In this document: one piece after another, positions 58,901 to 64,000 of the stretch | Position numbering within the stretch: position 1 is the first letter of the stretch | How the letters are laid out: every line of letters starts with the position of its first letter | NCBI RefSeq assembly: GCF_003611465.1 | Contig: NZ_RAXV01000003.1 | Coordinates: forward strand, 1 to 64,000 | Origin: Acinetobacter tianfuensis | GTDB taxonomy: Bacteria; Pseudomonadota; Gammaproteobacteria; Pseudomonadales; Moraxellaceae | Reading direction: 5' to 3' | DNA length: 64,000 bases | Position numbers and translations under genes: made by a program | Notes under the pieces: model-generated | Told to the model about the DNA's origin: nothing | The model's input: only the letters and a program-made list of their open reading frames with translations | The model's database searches: none

Positions 58901-61900
58901 TGGCGTTCTGACTGATTATTCCAGTTCCCAAATTCAACACCACGGAATCCGAATACTTTTGTGAAGTCTGAATCCTTAGCATCATCTGTACGACGTGCAA
59001 TCCCTTTACGTTGTGTATTTTCAGGACGTGGCAGATCAATTTCACCGAAGGTAGTATTTGTTTCTAAGATTTCAGATGCATGAATTGCCATATATTGCAT
59101 AGCTTCTTCACGCGTTTTAAACTCCTGCTCAACGACCTTAACCCGTTTACGATCATTAATTTCACGATAAATGGCAAAAGTTTCTTTGCCAGCAGACCAT
59201 ACTCGATGCTTTTGAGCAACTGCATTTAGCGGTAATGCAGCTTCAGCTTCTTCCTTAGTATTAAACTGCTGTTTTGTGACAATCCGGTTTTGCCCCTTCC
59301 AATCCTTTTTACGGGTATCACTTATTATCCACTTACCTTTTTCTTCTGAATTTATAGAAGCAACTATTTCACTAATTTCATATCGTTTAGCCCAAGTCGG
59401 ACGGTTATCTTTTTCTTTGCTGGCTGTGGATTTTTTCCCAGTTCTTACAGCGGTATCTTTACGAGCTCCACCAACTTTTTCACCAAAATCTTGAATGGTT
59501 TTGTTTAAGGTAAAGGGATATTGTGAACTTTCATTTCCTGATAAATTTCCGCTCGGATTCGACGTATTTCGTTTGAAATTTCTGTCTGTTTCAGTACTTG
59601 TAGTTCCCCCGCTAACTTCTTCTGTGATTCCATCGGTAGGCTCTGATACATTTTTAGTGTTTCCTTTCGAATGCTCTCTCGGATTTCCGTTTTGCTTGCG
59701 TTGCTCATTTTGATTTTCCTGTTCCGTTGAAATTTCGGTAAATATAGAATTTAATTGCTGTAATCCATCTGCACCCAAAATGTTTTGCAATACTTGGCGT
59801 ACTTGAGTTTCAGAAATGCCAACAGCAAGAATTTCATGAGTTGGATTCGTTGTCGTTGCGTAGTCTAAACGATCATTTACATGTTCGGTCAGACTTGCAT
59901 AATTCTCAAAAGCATATTCCTTAATATTATCAATTATTTCATTGAGCTTATTTAAGTTGCTTTGAGATACTTGACCAGCAAAAATAGATTGCTCTGTTAC
60001 AGCATGAACCAATTCATGATTCAATAACTCTAACGCACTACTTTCCCATGCTCTAGACTGAGGATATAAATAAGCCGTATTCTGCTCTGGAACAAAAAAA
60101 CCACCCGCATTTAAATTGGCGCGAATCGTATTATCTTTAATACTGTTTAAGTCAGAAACAATATGCACCTGCACATCCGGTTTAAGCTTTGCGATCTGAG
60201 CCAGTAATTGTTTACCGTACAGCACATTGGTTTTTATACCTTCCGTTTTTATGCTCGATATGTCATTCACAACACTTCCAAGCTTATGCACCTGATCCAT
60301 CAGTATGCTTGGGATGATATGGGTCAGACCAGAATCAGATTGAATCTGAGTATAAGTATTTAAGCCTTGTTCGGATTTCGCGTTAACATTCGCACCTTGA
60401 GTGATAAGGGAATCAGCCTTTATTTCATTAGCAGGTTTTGAGGTATCCTCATTTTTAAGCCAGTTTTTAAACTGTTCCATATCCATAGTACGGATAGGAC
60501 CTACCTTCCAACCTTTGTCAAAATTGGATTTATATGCAGTAATGGCTTCCTCTTGGCTGTCAAAACCAAGCATCACCTTATGCTCATCAAATCCACCGCT
60601 GCCCTGATCAATCTGATCTACAATGAAGACATTTTCAGATTCAGGATTTTTACCTACATAGGTATCAATATGTTCTTGATCAGCACCAGTAGTACGCTTG
60701 ATATAACCATAATGATCGCTCATCGTATGAGCCCATTCTTTCCCATTGGGATCAGTACCACGACGTTCTGAACCTTTTGGATTTTCAATAGATATATCTA
60801 AGCCATGAACTTTTATATGACCTTTCTTATAGTTACCAGCCTCAATCTGGGCTTGAGTTGGTTCAGGGGTATTGTTTTGTGAACTTGTTGCAGCCTGATG
60901 TGCATTTTCATCAATACTCATAGCATTAGGCTTTTTACCCACCCATTCTCCTGTAGTTGGGTGTTTCATGCCTACAATTTCTACTGAACCATCGGCTTTC
61001 TGCACAGCGTTGTAATTAGGATTATTTAATGCATTGGTCTTTTTATTGTCATCACGCAAATCAATTGTGAAATCATCACCCAAAATTTCAATATCAGACA
61101 TTACACTTTCAGCTGTATCACCATATTGTTTTTGAATTTGCTCAGAGCTAAATGGTGTTGTAGTCATTTCAGTTTGCTGAGACTTAAGCTGATCAATCTG
61201 TTTTTTAAGTTTTGCTTTTTGTGGAACAGATTTGGCATCTAAAAACTGTTGTTCGAGTTGTGCAAGTTGATCTGCAACATTGTTAGTTTGGGTTTTGTCA
61301 ATATTATTTTGAGCATCCAAAATAGTATTTTTAGGCATAGAAATATTATTTTCAGAAGCTGAAATAGTATTTTCTATTGCACTTGGTTGATTATCGCCTT
61401 GCTGAAGTGCATTAATTTCTTTACGAATCCTTGCCTTTTCAGGAACGGTTTTAGCTTCTTCAAATTGTTGTTCCAAAGCTTCGAGTTGTGATTGGTTTCC
61501 ATCTTGTACTTGAGCTACATTAGGTTGAATCTCAAAATGCTTACCGTCCTGAACAACCTGATAGTCATTACCTAGATTTTTCTTATCTAAGAACGCTTGT
61601 GCTTTTTCTTGGTTGCCAAACCATTTATTTTTACCGTCGGCACCTAGAATAGGCTCTACAGTTCGATTTTGTGAATCACCTGCAGTTGTTCCGATAGTAG
61701 AACTGCTTGTCGCTGCTGCTTCATTTTCGCCTGATAAAACGGAGTTATTCCCGACGGTGTTGAGGTTATTACGATCTGGCTGCCCTGGTGCTGCTTGTGA
61801 AGGCTCACCAATTCCTGAAACTGAATTGACACTATCGTTTCTTCCTGACGTATCTTTTCCATCATTTCCGATAGTGTTTGAAAGGAGTGCTGTATCTCCT

Positions 61901-63549
61901 GGCCGCTCAAGGTTGTTGTCTTTGCTGTCATCTGCGTTACTGTTTGCAACGGTGGAAATAGATCTTGATGTTTCTCGAAGCTGCGAATTGCTTGTTTCTC
62001 CAAGAGGTCCATTACTTGAAGATCCGGTACCCGATTCATTGCTTGAGCTATTTTCGTTTGGCGCATTAAGTAGACCTGCTGCTGTCGTTAAAGGTGAATT
62101 ATTATTTTCATTCTGTGCCGCTGCTGCAACCGCTTGCTGCATCTGTGAAGATACACCAGTATCCACGGCCAAAGCTGCTGCAGATGACATAGGCCCATCA
62201 TTGGGATTAATCCCCATTTGCTGTGAAGGTGTTTGGCTGGCTGGTGGTACAGAATTCAACAAATCATCAAAGGCTGCTTCACTGCCATAATCACCATCAA
62301 AATAATTACCATTCGGTGCTGGTGGTGTATCTGGGCTGACTGGATTACCAGTTGCTGCACTGCCATAATCAAAGCCATTATTGTTTAATAAATTATCAGC
62401 ATCCATTGATGGCTGATCATAAACAAAAGCTGTGCGACCTTGGTTATCCCCCTGTGGCGCATTTCCACGTGGGATATATTCACCTGTCATTGCGCTATTT
62501 GGATTTGAACCTGATTGTGGAGGTGCCGATGGTAGATTAGGTGAGCCTGATTGTTGTTGGTTATCTTGGGATTCTGTACCTGTGTTATGGCTAGGTAAGA
62601 TATTGGCAGCACCACCCATTGCCATACCAGCCAAAGTCCCCATGACAGCCGCATCCTCAATGCCATCATGCCAAGGCTTATCTAGGGCTAAATTTTGTAT
62701 GACTTGTTCTGAAACTGATTGAGGTAATTCTTCTAAAAAGCCTTCTGAAATTGCACCTTCAATTACACGACGAGGTAAAGACTTCGCAGGCATTGATGCA
62801 ATCTCACCAGCGATTTCAGCTGGACCAGCACGCCCTGTTACAAGCATGGTATCAACATCACCAATACCCATTTTTTGTGCAAGACGACCACCAGCAAAAC
62901 CAATCAAGCCACCAAGTGCGCCTGTTGCTACTCCTGCTAAAGACTGGTCTGCTGTTAAGCGTCCATCTACAGTTTCTTGGCGAATTTGTTCAGCTTGGCT
63001 ACCTGCCATAACTGCACCTTCACCAACAGCACCAGCTACAACAGGATTGGCTATACCAGAAGCACGACCTAAAACGCCACCAGCTAACATTGAAGGCACA
63101 GACTCAACGACAGTATTAGCAATTAATGAGGGATTTGTTAAGGCAACTTTTGTTTTATCAACGACTTTATCTACCCAATTTCCATCTTTACCAGCATCAG
63201 CAAATTCTTGTTGTTGGGCTTTATATTGATCTGTATGTAAATCACCTAGAGCTTGTTTAGCTTCTTTAGGTCGAAAGCCAACAGTGCCGTTTTTATTCTC
63301 AAGTATTTTACCGGTAGCACCATCAGACATGACATCCATGATACCAACAGCCAATTCAGGTACAGCAACCGCACCTTTTAAAGCAGATAAGCCAGTATCT
63401 TTTAAATGCCCTAAAAAACCTTTATCTTTAGGTCGGTCTGTCTTTTCTTCGCTCCAGTTTTGTTCCCAAGGCTTTTTATTGGTTGAGTCAGAATTATTTG
63501 CAGTTGGTTGATTCCAATTTTGTTCCCAAGGTTTCTTTTGCTCAGACAT
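52987..63549 (-). CDS. Giant phage polyvalent (internal virion-type) protein
   Basis: One 3520-codon frame with AGGAG before the ATG at 63549. The N-terminus repeats KKPWEQNW twice, then has Gly/Ala-rich hydrophobic segments (residues about 130-330) and a Ser/Asn/Gln-rich linker. Two related coiled segments follow near 690 and 765 (LEALEQQFEEAKTVPEKARI and LAQLEQQFLDAKSVPQKAKL). Near 905-985 is a pyrophosphatase-like polyvalent domain (HGLDISIENPKGSERRGTDP). HExxH peptidase-like motifs occur at about 1178 (LLNHELVHA), 1620 (LAHEWWHALDHYF), 2081 (LTHEIVGHFG) and 2316 (FLHELGGHAG). An ADP-ribosyltransferase-like segment is near 2500 (VVYHGTASEFNEF, GDGIYLTDSFDTADVYA) and a PLxRFG segment near 2815 (PLARFGKY). 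Such polyvalent proteins are packaged and injected with the genome and may counter host defences. Confidence 0.88.
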   Translation of the reverse strand: MSEQKKPWEQNWNQPTANNSDSTNKKPWEQNWSEEKTDRPKDKGFLGHLKDTGLSALKGAVAVPELAVGIMDVMSDGATGKILENKNGTVGFRPKEAKQALGDLHTDQYKAQQQEFADAGKDGNWVDKVVDKTKVALTNPSLIANTVVESVPSMLAGGVLGRASGIANPVVAGAVGEGAVMAGSQAEQIRQETVDGRLTADQSLAGVATGALGGLIGFAGGRLAQKMGIGDVDTMLVTGRAGPAEIAGEIASMPAKSLPRRVIEGAISEGFLEELPQSVSEQVIQNLALDKPWHDGIEDAAVMGTLAGMAMGGAANILPSHNTGTESQDNQQQSGSPNLPSAPPQSGSNPNSAMTGEYIPRGNAPQGDNQGRTAFVYDQPSMDADNLLNNNGFDYGSAATGNPVSPDTPPAPNGNYFDGDYGSEAAFDDLLNSVPPASQTPSQQMGINPNDGPMSSAAALAVDTGVSSQMQQAVAAAAQNENNNSPLTTAAGLLNAPNENSSSNESGTGSSSNGPLGETSNSQLRETSRSISTVANSNADDSKDNNLERPGDTALLSNTIGNDGKDTSGRNDSVNSVSGIGEPSQAAPGQPDRNNLNTVGNNSVLSGENEAAATSSSTIGTTAGDSQNRTVEPILGADGKNKWFGNQEKAQAFLDKKNLGNDYQVVQDGKHFEIQPNVAQVQDGNQSQLEALEQQFEEAKTVPEKARIRKEINALQQGDNQPSAIENTISASENNISMPKNTILDAQNNIDKTQTNNVADQLAQLEQQFLDAKSVPQKAKLKKQIDQLKSQQTEMTTTPFSSEQIQKQYGDTAESVMSDIEILGDDFTIDLRDDNKKTNALNNPNYNAVQKADGSVEIVGMKHPTTGEWVGKKPNAMSIDENAHQAATSSQNNTPEPTQAQIEAGNYKKGHIKVHGLDISIENPKGSERRGTDPNGKEWAHTMSDHYGYIKRTTGADQEHIDTYVGKNPESENVFIVDQIDQGSGGFDEHKVMLGFDSQEEAITAYKSNFDKGWKVGPIRTMDMEQFKNWLKNEDTSKPANEIKADSLITQGANVNAKSEQGLNTYTQIQSDSGLTHIIPSILMDQVHKLGSVVNDISSIKTEGIKTNVLYGKQLLAQIAKLKPDVQVHIVSDLNSIKDNTIRANLNAGGFFVPEQNTAYLYPQSRAWESSALELLNHELVHAVTEQSIFAGQVSQSNLNKLNEIIDNIKEYAFENYASLTEHVNDRLDYATTTNPTHEILAVGISETQVRQVLQNILGADGLQQLNSIFTEISTEQENQNEQRKQNGNPREHSKGNTKNVSEPTDGITEEVSGGTTSTETDRNFKRNTSNPSGNLSGNESSQYPFTLNKTIQDFGEKVGGARKDTAVRTGKKSTASKEKDNRPTWAKRYEISEIVASINSEEKGKWIISDTRKKDWKGQNRIVTKQQFNTKEEAEAALPLNAVAQKHRVWSAGKETFAIYREINDRKRVKVVEQEFKTREEAMQYMAIHASEILETNTTFGEIDLPRPENTQRKGIARRTDDAKDSDFTKVFGFRGVEFGNWNNQSERQELLNDAFDGLMDLAEILNIPPAAISLNGELALAFGARGQGLSGAKAHYEPERTVINLTKLNGAGSLAHEWWHALDHYFGRQDGKAPSEWVTNADGSRSLKIAKHFEDMSVTSGFSYKSNVREDVQEAYKQLVQTIFRKSENYIEDTVKVESFVSSARNNLKDQLDKLRADLNRELDPKYYKRFNKAASAEQLAEFDTVAELLLTGTALTTEIRHNNNKNSRNIFSGARWSNDALDKLSVIYKSVRGRSGFNAEQKGVLDRLRQYMNTYAQRLKLLAEAQNGTEKAKMIPTDFAMNAKELDQGRGTDYWITTPEMTARAFQGYVEDKISQNSGYSPFLNFGPESAAIFTPWGFKRPFPTGTERKAINAKFSDLVDTLKTEETETGIKLYSRDKLKPDNERRGASPLDTTFTPLSVVSATRRVLSILQHLKMSATQDASSRGRINVSLNNRIGVNKVGNVNSNGFSVQVISSFSDLPKVIQNDATYKDENGKTQNYDVSGVWHDGTLYVVADQVYGDSNKQLTTFDAYEELLTHEIVGHFGVQKLFGNEYKTKLQQLYNALGELEGIRKIASKNGVNMAQFESAYIEPYTQGAKEGIYAESDVQQALVGELFAFVAQNAKSRPFVRQKLKEVIGYIRQWFRDRGFDKFLSRYNDADLMMFLSEARKAVVDRSYFGKYKNQEFSSKNNSDTPLYSRLTKSNSGSTTQQVRDVLIDRFGKETIDELERQGKLEIIQDYQVEGVEGFYYNGKAVLVASNLTAESTVPTFLHELGGHAGFQNMMNQKQYNELMNQFNKLVEQGNPVALAAKMLAEREQGSERQQLEYLPYLLTLSSTMQQRNVIQRNALQKLINNIVSYVKAWVFDNFGINLNLNPDDMLALSERMIGQIKHQSSLDLIRQKYHGTNQWMTAPNGAKTHLSEQQWLQVRTPEFKKWFGDWENDAKNASQVLDENGEPKVVYHGTASEFNEFKQGHGILGDGIYLTDSFDTADVYANIRGENGFVLPLFVNIRNAFKTTGNVSRDEFVEATTSGKYQGIVHQFENQEYIVALEPNQVKMAEGNKGTFNSESSDIRFSRSAKDIIDNLSKNLGNISISSVKDKTGYKFTDWLGIGLSALGRRQLTEIYSKILPQLNKYNELAAQMDADKNDAGAEADSVVREWANLNDEDQLAELMHDSTLAKIDPTKPYVKGDSVSRYKQLRDDYNSLSPEAQAMYLKARDAYKKHYAKVHQAIKERILRSELSSQKKADLLKQMDDNFFGYVKGVYFPLARFGKYVVVMRNQNGEVESVSRAETMGEAQSLRSELMQKYPHYKTDRVVLDKEFNASRDAVGRGFMTNLFAEVDNLGLSTAEQAEFEDTLSQLYLSSMPDLSWAKHGIHRKGTAGFSQDARRAFAQNMFHGAGYLAKLRYGDQLAQQLDDMQKYASEQSKLNDSYDQPTAQRVIDEMNKRHDNLMNPKSHPLSSALTSLGFIYYLGLSPAAAMVNLSQTALVAYPLMGAKWGFDKAADELLKASNDFRKGVEFHKVKWEGSKTDLYKTISSDISKFLNKDEKQAYEDAVARGVIDVTQAHDLAGIAQGEDSGVMWKTRPIMRAASVMFHSAERFNREVTFIAAYRLARQSGEKHDSAFDQAVDATYRGHFDYSSGNRPRIMQGNVAKVLLLFKQFGQNMVYTLARQTYQSIKGETEAERKEARKSLAAILAMHATFAGTLGLPMVGMLLSVASWMGGDDDDPWDAEVALRNYLAEAFGPTISNMLMKGAPRGIGVDISGRVGINNLLLPDVQEGLEGKKWWDSASAAVLGPIGGIGANIAKGAQEISEGHNLRGVESMLPVFLKNFAKTYRYADEGVQDKTGVSIMDEVSSMDLLVQGMGFSPSDVRTANEGKTAIYQLNRKLNERRSRLMTLWSRAKMMDDQQEMDEIWDEIQGFNDKNPSRRITRMNLNQSYRNRQRRIDRAEDGIYLSRNRQDAREAGYFAFGE

Positions 63550-63601
63550 GACAAACTCCTATTAGCATGTCATGTATGTTCTGGGTTAAATACTTTTTAG
63601 T

Positions 63602-63619
63602 CGAACCTTAGAGGGGGAT
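63602..63619 (-). repeat. Prophage spacer motif, copy before the giant gene
   Basis: Minus strand: ATCCCCCTCTAAGGTTCG followed by ACTAAA. It lies between the stop of the 63627 gene and the start of the giant gene and is the clearest copy. Confidence 0.6.
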
Positions 63620-63626
63620 AAACTTT

Positions 63627-64000
63627 TTAAATAGCTTCCCAAGAAGATGGACTATTCGGATCACCACCTTTGAATTTATAACCACCCTGAACCTGTCCTA
63701 CTTTTGGACCATTACTGGTTTGATTATTAATTTGTGTATTTACGAACTGCTGAGTCTGAGTATCAAACAATTGTTGTGGCTGATTAATCAAACCACTTTC
63801 TTTGTCATAAACTTGACCACCACCCACAGTCATATAACGGTCTTTACCAGTATCTGCTTTATTACCTGCATAACGATTAATTTTTTCTTGAATGGATTTA
63901 CGATCTTCATCCGATTTCGCAGAATCATATTGTTCATACAATTTCTCTAATCGTGCTGAGTTACGAATACCAAAACCTTTTTCAGTGGCATTAAGATTAA
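63627..64000 (-). CDS. Phage structural-type protein, partial (N-terminus beyond window)
   Basis: The frame is open to the right edge, so the start lies outside. The visible 123 codons include NATEKGFGIRNSARLEKLYE, a polar helical region and a Gln-rich end (LINQPQQLFDTQTQQFVNTQ). By position, directly upstream of the giant protein gene on the same strand, it is probably another virion or ejection protein. No function is recognised. Confidence 0.65.
   Translation of the reverse strand, partial: NLNATEKGFGIRNSARLEKLYEQYDSAKSDEDRKSIQEKINRYAGNKADTGKDRYMTVGGGQVYDKESGLINQPQQLFDTQTQQFVNTQINNQTSNGPKVGQVQGGYKFKGGDPNSPSSWEAI

Noticed and set aside
61613..62290. 225-codon open frame opposite the giant phage gene
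   Set aside because: It lies wholly antisense to a low-complexity Ser/Asn/Gln-rich part of a confident 3520-codon gene, which creates stop-poor antisense frames. No ribosome binding site or recognisable domain.

Overview
The window is about 40% GC and reads as a chromosome segment of an Acinetobacter-like gammaproteobacterium (Moraxellaceae). This rests on the combination of a long UmuD with adjacent UmuC, a CueR/CopA/CopZ copper cluster, a DesB/DesC-like desaturase pair, a PilU-like ATPase and many short AT-rich spacers with A-run/T-run hairpin terminators. The genus assignment is inference; no rRNA or tRNA gene is present to confirm it.

Layout. 1-1.1 kb: edge of a NERD-domain membrane protein whose C-terminus is a QQN minisatellite. 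1.3-9 kb: a LysR regulator, a HAD phosphatase and a fatty-acid/acetyl-CoA block (acyl-CoA dehydrogenase, thiolase, CoA-transferase) with a divergent TetR regulator. 9.1-12.6 kb: copper defence (copZ, cueR, copA) with two well-formed CueR promoters. 12.8-16.4 kb: cysK, a BigR-like ArsR regulator and a SulP transporter. 16.6-21.3 kb: sstT, DUF1275 and DUF2058 proteins, an orphan ParA-like ATPase and an MscS-type channel. 21.3-27.2 kb: a low-GC decayed accessory region with a broken lysozyme-inhibitor-like gene, unknown small genes, an orphan ECF sigma factor behind a gene split at a T8 tract, an hdhA-like dehydrogenase, and remnants of an integrase and other genes. 27.2-45.6 kb: mostly housekeeping genes (ABC exporter, MaoC, AraC regulator, gcvH, MFS, pilU-like, DAHP synthase, desaturase pair, formaldehyde dehydrogenase, phospholipase D, MocR regulator broken by a stop codon, DMT transporter, uracil-DNA glycosylase). 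45.9-64 kb: part of a prophage with umuDC, two unknown genes, a holin-endolysin-Rz/Rz1 lysis cassette, a Tad2-like (DUF2829) protein, a frameshifted HEPN-like gene, and a 3520-residue polyvalent protein.

The most notable items are these. (1) A complete-looking attenuator before the DAHP synthase gene: a promoter, an 18-residue leader peptide with Tyr-Tyr-Phe-Trp, a chain of competing hairpins and a terminator, followed by a second aromatic-rich 33-codon ORF with its own ribosome binding site. (2) The 10.6-kb prophage gene, with four HExxH motifs, an ADP-ribosyltransferase-like segment and a PLxRFG segment. (3) A probable anti-Thoeris (Tad2) domain fused to another phage domain. (4) A repeated motif near CCCCCTCTAAGGTTCG in three prophage spacers. 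(5) A possible slippage-controlled gene overlapping the ECF sigma factor.

All calls come from reading the sequence and protein translations. No database search was run.
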